DNA of 64,000 bases, from NCBI RefSeq assembly GCF_001427125.1, contig NZ_LMGK01000020.1, forward strand, positions 189,263-253,262, written 5' to 3'. Source of the stretch: Pseudomonas sp. Root562 (GTDB lineage: Bacteria; Pseudomonadota; Gammaproteobacteria; Pseudomonadales; Pseudomonadaceae). Shown here one piece after another: positions 30,043 through 38,554 of the stretch. Every line of letters begins with the position of its first letter. Position 1 is the first letter of the stretch. The notes below the pieces were generated by a model. It saw nothing but the letters and a program-made list of their open reading frames with translations. It made no database searches and was not told the origin of the DNA. The position numbers were made by a program, and so were the translations under genes.

Positions 30043-31380
30043 TTATTGCGTCAGCAAAGCCTTATTTACCCGTCGCCGAGCATGACCGTTGGCCAGGATT
30101 GCCAGTGCAGCGATGAAAGCTGGCACGCTCAGCAGGGTGAACAGCAACGGCAGACCTAACCCGAGGCTGAGCACTGCACCACCGATGAGAGAACCAAAGA
30201 TAGCCCCGAAGCGACCGATCCCCAGCATCCAGCTCACACCCGTAGCGCGAAAATCAGTTGGGTAGTAGCCGGGAGCAAAAGCATTGAGTCCGGTCTGCGC
30301 ACCGCTCATACAGAATCCAGCCGCCACTACGCCGAATGCCAACAGACTTGACTCGAGACTGAATGCTCCCAGTAGCAGGATGAACGCACCGCCCATCGCG
30401 TAGGCCGTTGCAATCACACGGTTTGGATTACGCCGATCCATGGCCCAGCCGACCACAATTGCGCCGACCGTTCCGCCGATCTGGAACAGGCCAGTAATAG
30501 TCGCCGCGCGCTCGATGGACAGACCACCTTCGCGCAAAAGCGTCGGCATCCAGCCCATGGTCAGGTAGATCACCAACAGGCCCATGAAATAAGTCATCCA
30601 TAGCGCGACGGTGCCAAACCGGAAGCCCTCGCTGAAGAGCATGCGCACGGGCGCCTTATGCTGAGCCTGAGGCTCGGTCATGGTGAATTTTGTGGTGGCC
30701 GAAAAGGTGCCACCCAGTTTGTTCAGCACTCGGGCGATCTGGCTGGCGGGGGCATTACGCGTTGCCAGGAAACGTGCGGATTCGGGCAACAGCAGCCAGA
30801 GGAACGGCAACAACAGCAGCGGCAGGATTCCACCAGCCAGGAGCACCGATTGCCAGCCGTGGTGCGGAATTAGCCAAGCCGCCAAAAAACCGCCCAACCC
30901 CGACCCCATGTTGAAACCGGTAAACATGATGGTAATGAACAACGACCGGTTGCGCTCTGGCAGGTACTCGGAAAGCAGTGTTGTGGTATTGGGCAGCGCT
31001 GCGCCCAAAGCCACACCCGTCAACAAACGCAAGGCCGCCAGTTCGTAAGGATTGCTGGCAAATGCACAAGCAAGACTCAACAAACTGAAACCAGTAACGG
31101 CGAACAGCAGTATTTTTTTGCGCCCTAGGCGATCAGCATAGGGGCCAGCCGTCAGGGCGCCAATGGCCAACCCGACCATGCCGGCACTCATGACTGGGCC
31201 AAAGGCCGCTTTGGACAGGCCCCAATCTTGAATGAGCGAAGGCGCGATAAAACCCATGACCGCGACGTCAAAGCCATCGAACAGCACAATGAAGAAACAC
31301 AGGCTCATGATGAGCCACTGATAGCCGGCAACCGGGCGGTTGTCGATCCACGCTTTGATATCGACCGTTTCGTGACGCAT
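30043..31380 (-). CDS. galT: AAHS-family MFS transporter for gallate
   Basis: The 445-residue transporter starts at 31380, preceded by AGAAGGTG. Twelve membrane helices are expected. Aromatic-acid:H+ symporter hallmarks are seen: CFFIVLFDGFDVAVMGFIAP in helix 1 (the DGxD motif), GPYADRLGRKK in the first cytoplasmic loop and LLSEYLPERNRS in the middle. It is the first gene of galT-galA-galP. A LysR-type site lies about 115-155 bp upstream and an A-rich CA-type motif directly before the RBS, so it appears to be induced by GalR and subject to catabolite control. Confidence 0.92.
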   Translation of the reverse strand: MRHETVDIKAWIDNRPVAGYQWLIMSLCFFIVLFDGFDVAVMGFIAPSLIQDWGLSKAAFGPVMSAGMVGLAIGALTAGPYADRLGRKKILLFAVTGFSLLSLACAFASNPYELAALRLLTGVALGAALPNTTTLLSEYLPERNRSLFITIMFTGFNMGSGLGGFLAAWLIPHHGWQSVLLAGGILPLLLLPFLWLLLPESARFLATRNAPASQIARVLNKLGGTFSATTKFTMTEPQAQHKAPVRMLFSEGFRFGTVALWMTYFMGLLVIYLTMGWMPTLLREGGLSIERAATITGLFQIGGTVGAIVVGWAMDRRNPNRVIATAYAMGGAFILLLGAFSLESSLLAFGVVAAGFCMSGAQTGLNAFAPGYYPTDFRATGVSWMLGIGRFGAIFGSLIGGAVLSLGLGLPLLFTLLSVPAFIAALAILANGHARRRVNKALLTQ

Positions 31381-31495
31381 GCTTTTCACCTTCTTATTTT
31401 TGTAGACCATCCGACAGGCTCGGGAATGAAAAGACCTTTTCACTCAGTCGGATACTAGGCATGACTGTAAAGCCGCAAGTGCTCGCCCCGCCTCT

Positions 31496-31533
31496 AGGAA
31501 ATCCTTAAGCAGGTATCGGTTTTTCTTATCGGG
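31496..31533 (-). promoter_or_regulatory. GalR-type promoter site upstream of galT
   Basis: The site reads on the plus strand AGGAAATCCTTAAGCAGG then TATCGGTTTTTCTTATCGGG. It matches the reverse complement of 32041-32078 at 33 of 38 positions and 37041-37078 at 29 of 38. Reading toward galT, 34 bases after CTGCTTA comes TTGCGG, a candidate -35, then TAGTAT, a candidate -10. Confidence 0.7.
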
Positions 31534-31559
31534 CACGCAAGGACGGCGTAATCAACGCA

Positions 31560-31724
31560 ATGGTTCGCAAACAGCTAATCAGTGCCAGCATGATCACAGG
31601 CACCAGCGTATTGTTTCCCGCGCTGCCTGCTTCGGAGAGCGTTTTGGATGTCTTCGTGGCAACCGACTCTTCCGGCAACTTCAGCATCGCAACTCAACAG
31701 GCAATCTATGAGCACATGAAATAA
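31560..31724 (+). CDS. Possible 54-residue peptide, unknown
   Basis: This short frame begins MVRKQLISASMITGTSVLFP and ends QQAIYEHMK. It lies in the 800-bp gap between two divergent copies of the gal promoter module. There is weak RBS-like GACGG upstream. It resembles nothing I know and may be a fragment. Confidence 0.2.
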   Translation: MVRKQLISASMITGTSVLFPALPASESVLDVFVATDSSGNFSIATQQAIYEHMK

Positions 31725-31736
31725 ACAGGCGCTCTA

Positions 31737-31949
31737 ATGCTGCTTGGTTATCGCTGCCCCATGAGCAATTGCGCGAATGGCGCTACAACACCACAGCCCT
31801 GGAGTGACGAAACCGCATTTGCGCAGATGGTCGCAGGTGCTGCGTGCTCGCACTGTGTTTATCCCTTTGCCAACCGTCGCGCCAATCGCGAGAAGTTGCA
31901 GGCGCAGGATAAGCCAAGTTTCTGGCTGGCGGCCCGCCGCCAGCATTAG
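31737..31949 (+). CDS. Possible small cysteine-rich protein, unknown
   Basis: This is a 70-residue frame with normal GC-rich third positions. It contains CPMSNC near the start and CSHC in the middle, a pair that could bind a metal, and ends AARRQH. It begins 12 bases after the stop of the preceding small frame. No RBS is convincing. It could be a real small protein or a remnant of a gene lost when the promoter region was duplicated. Confidence 0.25.
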   Translation: MLLGYRCPMSNCANGATTPQPWSDETAFAQMVAGAACSHCVYPFANRRANREKLQAQDKPSFWLAARRQH

Positions 31950-32040
31950 GCCAAGTTCTTCTTGCCCGATTCTCGGCACGGGTCGCAGATTCAATCACCC
32001 ACGTTGTTTGCTAGAGAAGCTGACACAAAGCTCAAAATCA

Positions 32041-32078
32041 CCCGATAAAGAAAAACGATACCTGCTTAAGCATTTCCC
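32041..32078 (+). promoter_or_regulatory. GalR-type promoter site upstream of the 32.2-kb membrane protein
   Basis: The site reads CCCGATAAAG, AAAAACGATACCTGCTTAAG, CATTTCCC. It is an inverted copy of the galT site. The candidate -35 block CTGCGG again starts 34 bases after CTGCTTA, and the RBS region of the gene (AATAAGAAGGTGAAAGC) nearly duplicates that of galT. Confidence 0.7.
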
Positions 32079-32180
32079 ACAGGTGTAGCAGAGACCTGCG
32101 GCCTACAGTCAGCCCCAGCGCTAGGCTATTAGGCAGTCCAGCTCTGTAGTTTTTTTTTACAACAATAAGAAGGTGAAAGC

Positions 32181-32729
32181 ATGAGTCACGAAACAGGTTT
32201 CAGCATGAGCGACAACGATGTCAACACGGGGTCGACGTTGAACTCAGATAAGCAGAATCTGAGAACTTTAATTCGCGCCGGTGTGATTGGCGGCCTGACT
32301 GGCGCGGTAATCATCTGGATTTACGAGGCCCTGATTTGGGTTGGGGTACAACATCTGATGCCGCTCGCCGGCATTCCGCGTAACGCGACAGGTCTCGTGT
32401 TCGGCAAGGAAGTTCAAGAGGCGCTCGGCCCATGGGCCTATCTTCTCGGCACTGCGATTCATTTTTTCTTCGCAATCGGATGGGGCGTCCTGTTTGCTCT
32501 CATCTGGCCGTATTTCCGCCGCCGTGGATATGAAGCGACTTTCATCGCGTTGTTCTACGCCATCATCGCGTGGGTCGTGATGCACGTGGCTATCGCCATT
32601 GCTTCGGACAATCATCCAAATTACTACGACCCTGTCGTCATCATTGGCGGCTTCATGTCGCACTTCTTCTTCACGGTATCACTCGCACTAACCGTGAAGA
32701 GGTTGATGGCGTCGTGCCCGGGCGCGTAG
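32181..32729 (+). CDS. Integral membrane protein of unknown function, probable gallate regulon member
   Basis: The 182-residue protein has a hydrophilic first 28 residues and then four predicted helices: about 31-52 (AGVIGGLTGAVIIWIYEALI), 85-107 (YLLGTAIHFFFAIGWGVLFA), 118-140 (FIALFYAIIAWVVMHVAIAI) and 150-175. Helix spacing and the HFFFAIGWG motif recall YagU/DUF1440-like proteins but I cannot place it firmly. AGAAGG precedes the ATG. Its promoter, -35 spacing and A-rich leader are near-copies of those of galT, so it is probably induced with the gallate genes. Confidence 0.7.
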   Translation: MSHETGFSMSDNDVNTGSTLNSDKQNLRTLIRAGVIGGLTGAVIIWIYEALIWVGVQHLMPLAGIPRNATGLVFGKEVQEALGPWAYLLGTAIHFFFAIGWGVLFALIWPYFRRRGYEATFIALFYAIIAWVVMHVAIAIASDNHPNYYDPVVIIGGFMSHFFFTVSLALTVKRLMASCPGA

Positions 32730-33095
32730 TTCGGAGCACCCGTTAAGACTGATCTATCGGTAGCTTGAAAGCGTTCGACCTTCAGGCGGCGGAGAACCGG
32801 GTTTTCGCCTTGCGCCGGTTCACCGCCCCTGAAGGAAATGTCCTTAAGTAACAGCTTGATCTGTTTGGGCCGTTGATACGACGCCAGGTTCTCTCGGCTT
32901 ACTCTTCCGGGCCCGATTACCTTGAGTCCGGCAGCAAACATCCCATAAGGTCATTAGTTACAGAAAGAAGTCGACCGTTGTCGCTTCCCTACCCACTCGA
33001 TCATTCCGCTCCCCATTACATCTAGAGAAAACATTCAATCTCTGCGCAACAGAGCCTTGTGGTACTTGCTTGAGACTTCTTACTGGCAGTCTCGA
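32730..33095. other. Intergenic region without a clear gene
   Basis: A hairpin-rich 3-prime zone of two convergent operons. On the minus strand 32800-32941 a frame reads RENLASYQRPKQIKLL, which looks like the C-terminal hinge of an AMP-binding acyl-CoA synthetase. It soon loses similarity, so at most a gene scar is present. Confidence 0.35.
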
Positions 33096-33971
33096 TCAGC
33101 TCTGAAACTCTTCAGCCAAGAACTCTGTCTGACCTTGCTGCTTCTGCTGCTTATGCGGTAGCGGTTGAATCGCGGTGATAACAGGCGTGCCTGTCTGGGG
33201 GCACTTCAACAGTACACAACTCACTCCGTAAAGCTCTTCAATGAGAGCAGAAGTCACGACTGTGTCTGGAGCGCCCTCAATCACAATACGCCCCGCCTTC
33301 ATTGCCACCAGATGGTCTGCATATCGGCACGCGCTGGAAAGATCATGCAGAACCATGACCACCGTCTTGCCGGCATTGGTCAGTTGGCGAACGAGCTCAA
33401 AGACTTCTATCTGGTGACCCAAATCCAGCGCTGAAGTTGGCTCGTCCAACAACAGCAAAGGCGTGTCCTGGGCGATTGCCATCGCAATCCAGGCGCGTTG
33501 TCGCTGTCCACCGGACATGGATTCGAGCGCACAGTCTGCCAACTCGACAAGGTCTGCGGCGTGCAATGCATTTTCTACGATCAGTTGATCCTTGGAGCTC
33601 CACTGGCGCATCAAGCCCTGATGCGGTTGCCGGCCAAACCGGATGAGCTCATTCACGGTTATCCCCTCTGGCGCACTTGCGTCCTGAGGTAGCAGGGCCA
33701 ATAACCGGGCTACGTCGCGGGTTGGCAATGAACCAATTGGCAGACCGTTGAGCAAGACGGCGCCACTGCGTGGTTTATTGAGCCGCGCGAGGCCAGCGAG
33801 CAAAGTGGATTTGCCACAGCCATTGGGGCCGACGATGACCGTCACCTGTCCTTGCGGAATGTGCAAATTCAGGCCATTGACCACCATGCGTCGTCCGTAC
33901 CCGAGATACAGATCGCGCGTTTCCAGAGTGGCCATGGCGTCGCCGATGCACGGTAACTCGAATCGCTTCAT
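33096..33971 (-). CDS. Iron-chelate ABC transporter ATP-binding protein (FepC/FecE type)
   Basis: The protein has 291 residues. Its ATG overlaps the stop of the permease gene (ATGA) and GGAGAG lies five bases upstream, which decides the start. Walker A is GPNGCGKST, the signature MSGGQRQR and Walker B LLLLDEPTSALD, with the H-loop in VVMVLHDLSSACRYADH. The AxYADH-like tail is typical of the siderophore/haem/B12 importer subgroup. It powers the two permeases encoded directly upstream. The last 25 residues are glutamine/lysine-rich and dispensable-looking. Confidence 0.92.
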   Translation of the reverse strand: MKRFELPCIGDAMATLETRDLYLGYGRRMVVNGLNLHIPQGQVTVIVGPNGCGKSTLLAGLARLNKPRSGAVLLNGLPIGSLPTRDVARLLALLPQDASAPEGITVNELIRFGRQPHQGLMRQWSSKDQLIVENALHAADLVELADCALESMSGGQRQRAWIAMAIAQDTPLLLLDEPTSALDLGHQIEVFELVRQLTNAGKTVVMVLHDLSSACRYADHLVAMKAGRIVIEGAPDTVVTSALIEELYGVSCVLLKCPQTGTPVITAIQPLPHKQQKQQGQTEFLAEEFQS

Positions 33972-35041
33972 TGGACTCTCCGATCAGGTTGGCGCAAAAC
34001 AATCCATATCAGATAAGGGCCGCCAATGATGGCCATCACGATACCGACAGGCACCTCTATGGGGGACAGGATATTGCGACCTGCACAGTCGGCGACCACC
34101 ATCAGCAGCGCCCCGCTCCAGGCCGAGTTCAAAACCGGAACACCACGCTGCCTGGCAAGATAACGCGCTATTTCCGGTGCGATCAGCGCCACCAGTCCTA
34201 CCGGGCCGGCCACCGCTACGCCTAACGCTGTAAGCCAAACAGTCGCCGCCAACGTCGTCATGCGCAAAGCGCCCAGGCGCACGCCGAGGCTGATAGACAC
34301 CCGTTCAGAAAAACCCATCGCAGCCAACTGGCGCCCCAGCAGACAGGCCCAGGGCAAGCCAAAGAGCAATCCTGCCGCGAGCGCCCTAATGGCAACGGCC
34401 GACGTCCCATTCAGGCTGCCTACCGTCCACGGGTAGGCGCGATTGGCAGCGTCTATAGGGGCCTGGGAGAGCATGAGATTTGTTAGTGCGCTGAACATCG
34501 CGCCGACGCCGATACCCGTAACGATGAAACGATAGCCCCGTGAACCCGACCCAGACGCCAGAGCGAACGTCAAAACAGCTGCAGTGGCCGCTCCGGAAAG
34601 AGCCAGAATCGAGGGCAACAGGCTAGTGGACGTTGCCACGATGGAAGCCACCGCAAAAGCCGTGGCGCCATTGTCCAATCCGACAATTCCAGGAGTAGCC
34701 AGTCGATTGCGCGCCAAGGTTTGCATCAGGCAGCCGGCGGCGCCCAACGCGGCGCCGGTCAACACAGCCGCGAGTATCCGCGGCATTCGAAGCGTATTGA
34801 TCAGTAACCGGCTGACAGCATCTCCCTGGCCTGCCAGGACGAGCAGCGCGTCCTTGACAGGTATTGGCCGACTGCCACCGAAGGTCAGTGAGACCAGACA
34901 GGCGCATGCCAATAGCAGCAAAAGAAGTGCTCCCGCGACAAACGAACGGCGCGATACCAGCTGAGTCCAAGGGCCTAGGTGCAACAGCCAAAAACCGGCG
35001 GGAGCCCTATGTGAGGGACGACGTACGACCATTGATTTCAT
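33968..35041 (-). CDS. Iron-chelate ABC transporter permease (FecCD family), second subunit
   Basis: The permease has 357 residues with about ten helices. Family features are RMPRILAAVLTGAALGAAGCLMQ (split here as RMPRILAAVL and GAALGAAGCLMQ), TPGIVGLDNGATAF and the cytoplasmic coupling loop GLVALIAPEIARYLA, followed by IPVGIVMAIIGGPYLIWIVL-like PVGIVMAIIGGPYLIW near the end. A 30-residue hydrophilic N-terminal extension is present. Its start overlaps the stop of the first permease gene and its stop overlaps the ATPase start. Confidence 0.92.
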   Translation of the reverse strand: MKSMVVRRPSHRAPAGFWLLHLGPWTQLVSRRSFVAGALLLLLLACACLVSLTFGGSRPIPVKDALLVLAGQGDAVSRLLINTLRMPRILAAVLTGAALGAAGCLMQTLARNRLATPGIVGLDNGATAFAVASIVATSTSLLPSILALSGAATAAVLTFALASGSGSRGYRFIVTGIGVGAMFSALTNLMLSQAPIDAANRAYPWTVGSLNGTSAVAIRALAAGLLFGLPWACLLGRQLAAMGFSERVSISLGVRLGALRMTTLAATVWLTALGVAVAGPVGLVALIAPEIARYLARQRGVPVLNSAWSGALLMVVADCAGRNILSPIEVPVGIVMAIIGGPYLIWIVLRQPDRRVQ

Positions 35042-36039
35042 AGGATCGGCAGACGCTGCGCGCGCACCGTTGCTATGAGTACAGGCGCGCCAATGAAAGC
35101 GGTGACGACCCCGATGGGCAATTCATAAGGGCTTACCAGCAGGCGTGACACGATATCGGCACCCAGAAGCACCGAAGGGCCGAGCAACAGGCTTAACCAA
35201 AGTGTCTGGCGAATGTCGCTGCCCACCATTCGGCGAGCCATGAAGGGCACGATAAGCCCCAGAAATCCAATCGGGCCAGCTGCGGCATTGGCCGTTCCGA
35301 CCAGCATCGCGACCACGATCAAAACCCCCAGACGCACTCGCTGTGGATGATGGCCAAGGCTGCTGGCCAACGCCTCTCCCAAGGCCAGCGCCGCCAATGG
35401 GCGAACCAAAGGTAGCATCAATATCAGTCCGCAAATCAGGCCCGGTAGCGCTGCGTAGAGTGTTTCGACAGGCCGACCAGCCAGAGAGCCAATCACCCAA
35501 AAACGCATTTCGTCGGCAGTACGCTGATCCCGGAGCAGCAACAGACCACTCAGGGCGCTGAGAAACCCGGAAAACGCCGCACCAGCCAAAATCAGGCGAA
35601 CGGGATCACTGCCTACCCCACGAAGCCGGCAGACAGCCATGACCAGCAAACAGCCGATTAATGCGCCGACCACGGCAACACTGAAAGCGAGAGATGAGGC
35701 CGAAGCGCCTAGACTAATCGCCACGACCACTGCAAAGGATGAACCGGCGCTGACACCTAGAAGTCCAGGCTCGGCCAAGGTGTTTCGGGTGACGGACTGC
35801 AATAGCATGCCTGCTGCGCCCAACGCGATTCCCACCACGACGGCAAGTTCGGTACGCGGCCAACGCAGGCCATAAATGACAAACCTGGATTGCTCATCCC
35901 CCTGCCCGAATAGGGTTTCCAAACTTCGCCAGGCGCCGACATCACCCGCACCGATCAGTAGGCTGATCAGGCACAGCAGCACCAACCCGACGCCAGCTAC
36001 CGACAACATGGGTGCGAGGTGTCGCGAACGCTCCGGCAT
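35038..36039 (-). CDS. Iron-chelate ABC transporter permease (FecCD family), first subunit
   Basis: The permease has 333 residues. It shows RWPRTELAVVVGIALGAAG, the LAEPGLLGVSAGSSFAVV loop, GFLGLIVPFMARRMVG (coupling helix) and the final ELPIGVVTAFIGAPVLIAT helix. It is coupled to the binding-protein gene by a one-base stop/start overlap (TGATG) and to the second permease by ATGA. With its partner it forms the membrane channel for an iron complex delivered by the periplasmic protein. Confidence 0.92.
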   Translation of the reverse strand: MPERSRHLAPMLSVAGVGLVLLCLISLLIGAGDVGAWRSLETLFGQGDEQSRFVIYGLRWPRTELAVVVGIALGAAGMLLQSVTRNTLAEPGLLGVSAGSSFAVVVAISLGASASSLAFSVAVVGALIGCLLVMAVCRLRGVGSDPVRLILAGAAFSGFLSALSGLLLLRDQRTADEMRFWVIGSLAGRPVETLYAALPGLICGLILMLPLVRPLAALALGEALASSLGHHPQRVRLGVLIVVAMLVGTANAAAGPIGFLGLIVPFMARRMVGSDIRQTLWLSLLLGPSVLLGADIVSRLLVSPYELPIGVVTAFIGAPVLIATVRAQRLPIL

Positions 36040-36971
36040 CAGAGGGCCAATGCCTTCGCGATATCCGCAAGAATACGCTCGGCCGCCATATAACCCGCGC
36101 TACTACTCCATACTTGCCCGTCGACGCTGACTACGTGCCCGTCCTTTACCGCTTTCAGTTGTGCGAAAACCGGTTGCCCGCTGACTTCATCCAGCGCTTT
36201 ATCGCCATCGGCGTTCAGGGTTGCTAGGAAGATCCAATCGGCATCGGCCTTAGTAAGGTTTTCGAGACTCAAGATGTCACTGTGCGGGCGATGCTTGAGC
36301 GAGACAGCCAGCTCATTTGGTAAAAAGCCGAGGCTTGCGAGTATTTGACCGGCGAAGACTTGGGCCGACATCAAGATCGGCCCTTGAGGATTCCAGCGCA
36401 ACACCGTTGCGCTTTGCCCGGTTGCGATGCTCTGGCGCAAGCTCTCAACCTGATGATCGAAATCCTTCAGACGTTCTTCTGCCATGGCTTGCTTGTCCAG
36501 CGCAAGCGCATAAAGGCGGAACGAGGCTCGCCAGTCATCCAGGCTGCCCACTTTCGGAATCACGGTTGGTGCAATAAGGCTGAGCTGGTCAAAGAGTTGC
36601 TTGGATAAGTCATTGGTAGCCAGGATTAGATCCGGCTGCAATGCCAACACTGCTTCCAGGTTGGGTTCGCGTACGCTGCCGACCAATTCGATGTGCCCTG
36701 CCTTTTCCTGAAGATACTCCGGCACTTGACTACCGCCTCGAGCCGCCAGCGCCCCCAGGGGATGAGCATCAAGAGTCAAACTGGCGTCAAGCGCAGTTTC
36801 CCCCAGTGTTACGACTCTTTTAGGCACTCCGTTGATTCTGACCAGCCCGTAGGCGGTATCCAGAGTCCGCTCTGCCGCTGTCACGACATCGCACCACAGG
36901 CTAATAGCAACGACTGCGGCCATGAAGCACCGAGCAAACGCGAAGCGTGAAGAGACCAGCAAGAATTTCAA
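36039..36971 (-). CDS. Periplasmic iron-chelate-binding protein (FecB/FepB type)
   Basis: The protein has 310 residues if translation starts at the TTG at 36971, which gives a good signal peptide (KFLLVSSRFAFARCFMAAVV, cleavage after VVTA); a GTG at 37022 and an ATG at 36923 are alternatives. The mature chain has the class III binding fold: GVPKRVVTLGETALDASLTL, LEAVLALQPDLILATNDLSK, and WIFLATLNADGDKALDE near the end. It heads the four-gene uptake operon. A GalR-type site sits at 37041-37078; transcription from it would begin near 37000, which favours the internal starts. There is no TonB receptor gene beside it. Confidence 0.85.
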   Translation of the reverse strand: MKFLLVSSRFAFARCFMAAVVAISLWCDVVTAAERTLDTAYGLVRINGVPKRVVTLGETALDASLTLDAHPLGALAARGGSQVPEYLQEKAGHIELVGSVREPNLEAVLALQPDLILATNDLSKQLFDQLSLIAPTVIPKVGSLDDWRASFRLYALALDKQAMAEERLKDFDHQVESLRQSIATGQSATVLRWNPQGPILMSAQVFAGQILASLGFLPNELAVSLKHRPHSDILSLENLTKADADWIFLATLNADGDKALDEVSGQPVFAQLKAVKDGHVVSVDGQVWSSSAGYMAAERILADIAKALAL

Positions 36972-37040
36972 TGAAAAGTCCGAAGCAGCGCATGTAGAAG
37001 ATGAGCGCAATTCTAAGACCACAGGTGTTCAACCGCCGTT

Positions 37041-37078
37041 GGGAAACCTTTAAGCAGCTATCGATTTTTGTTATTGAT
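37041..37078 (-). promoter_or_regulatory. GalR-type promoter site upstream of the iron-chelate ABC operon
   Basis: The plus strand reads GGGAAACCTTTAAGCAGC then TATCGATTTTTGTTATTGAT, 29 of 38 positions equal to the galT site. On the minus strand CTGTGG follows 33 bases after CTGCTTA, aligning with TTGCGG and CTGCGG of the other two promoters. I saw no Fur box here. Confidence 0.6.
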
Positions 37079-37185
37079 AACCATCTGCGATAGTGCGCAA
37101 GGCTGCCACCAGTCCCGGACATGCATTACTAGAGATCGGGGCGGCAGCATACTTTCAATGCATAACGGTGATTAGTGATGACGAG

Positions 37186-38481
37186 TCAGGATCGCTGCCC
37201 CTGCACAACGACTGGACTTTCGGATGAGTCGCCGCGCATCGGTGTTTGGGAGACTTCAGTGTTCATATCGACCCCAGTCGCGTTGGGCAGGCACATTGCC
37301 GCGAGAAATGCGATCAGATATGAACTGATAGCGAATACTCCCATTGCAGTGGAAAGACCCATGCTCGTTGAAGCAAACCCAACAGCGGCTGGCATGATCG
37401 AACCGAAGCCGCGGCCAAAACTGGTGCAGAACCCAGCGCCATTGGCACGGATACGCGTGGGGTATAGCTCAGCGAAGGCAACAGGTAACCCAGATGCCAG
37501 TCCACCCTGGAAGGCTCCCAGAAATAAACCCAATCCCAGCGTTACAGCCATATTGATCGGCGCAAAGGTATACACCGAAACCACGCATGCCTGGCAGATC
37601 AAAAACAGCATGAAGGCCTTACCGCGACTAATGTTGTCGCTGATACGGCCATAGATGAAAGGCCCCAATAGCGAACCGATGATGTTCACCGCCAGGTATC
37701 CTGAGGTCGACGCCACCGGTAGGTTGAGCACCATGCGCATGTAGGTGGGGAGCCATGTGATCATGATGTAGGCACCGCCAAAGATGCCGCTGGCCAGAAC
37801 CGTACTGATCAAGGTTACTCGACGGTGCTCACTGCCGAAAATTTCCCGTAGGTTCATTTTCTTCGGTGTGCGGCTGGCTTGAGTAAATGCCTCGGATTCT
37901 GGCACAAGGCGCCGAATGAACCAGATCAGAAACGCTGGCAACAGCCCAATGGCGAAGAAGGCGCGCCAGGCAATATCTTCGGGCAGCCAGGCAAATACCA
38001 CCGGCATCAAGGTCAGCGAAATCGCGTAGCCGACGGCATAGCCACTTTGCACTGAGGCGGCAACTCGGCCACGCAAGGCCGGCGAAATGGCTTCACTGAT
38101 CAGCACTGCACCAACCACCGCTTCGCCGCCGTAGCCGATTCCTTGGAGAAACCGCACGGGCAGAAACTGCCAGAAGCTGCTGCATAAGCCCGCCAGACAA
38201 GTAAAGAGTGCAACCCACAACACAGTGACTTGCATAACTCTTACGCGACCGAAACGGTCAGCCAACAGGCCTGCGCCCCAACCGCCAATGGCACTGCCAA
38301 TCAATGAAACCGATCCCAGCATGCCGGCGTCAGAGCTGCTCAAAGCGAGCACGGTCATCAACACCGGCATCATCAGTGCGTAGATGGTGGAGTCCATCGA
38401 GTCCAGGGTGAACCCACCGAAGCAAGCCCAATAGGTACGTTTTTCTTTTGGCGTAAGCGCTGAATACCAACCTAGTCGCAT
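37186..38481 (-). CDS. MFS transporter of the aromatic-acid/sialate-like (AAHS/SHS) type
   Basis: This 431-residue, 12-helix protein has helix 1 ACFGGFTLDSMDSTIYALMM with the DxxD acidic pair typical of AAHS and SHS transporters. It also has GLLADRFGRVRVMQ in the loop, FLQGIGYGGEAVVGAVLISE and AELYPTRIRANGAGFCTSFG. It probably imports an organic acid by proton symport. It stands alone, divergent from nothing and convergent with nothing close. Two TTATGCGG repeats lie 75-105 bp upstream and an A-rich AAAAACAAAGG precedes the start. Whether it belongs with the iron genes, the gallate genes or the LacI island is unclear. Confidence 0.85.
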   Translation of the reverse strand: MRLGWYSALTPKEKRTYWACFGGFTLDSMDSTIYALMMPVLMTVLALSSSDAGMLGSVSLIGSAIGGWGAGLLADRFGRVRVMQVTVLWVALFTCLAGLCSSFWQFLPVRFLQGIGYGGEAVVGAVLISEAISPALRGRVAASVQSGYAVGYAISLTLMPVVFAWLPEDIAWRAFFAIGLLPAFLIWFIRRLVPESEAFTQASRTPKKMNLREIFGSEHRRVTLISTVLASGIFGGAYIMITWLPTYMRMVLNLPVASTSGYLAVNIIGSLLGPFIYGRISDNISRGKAFMLFLICQACVVSVYTFAPINMAVTLGLGLFLGAFQGGLASGLPVAFAELYPTRIRANGAGFCTSFGRGFGSIMPAAVGFASTSMGLSTAMGVFAISSYLIAFLAAMCLPNATGVDMNTEVSQTPMRGDSSESPVVVQGQRS

Positions 38482-38554
38482 AGCGGAAAACCTTTGTTTT
38501 TATGGTCTCCAAATATGTTAACGGCGGCCTTCGGCACGGGGACATGCGAAAAAC

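Noticed and set aside
32624..32941. Minus-strand frame with a RENLASYQRPKQIKLL segment
   Set aside because: Only one short segment recalls an acyl-CoA synthetase C-terminus; the rest has no similarity, so it is noted only as a possible scar.
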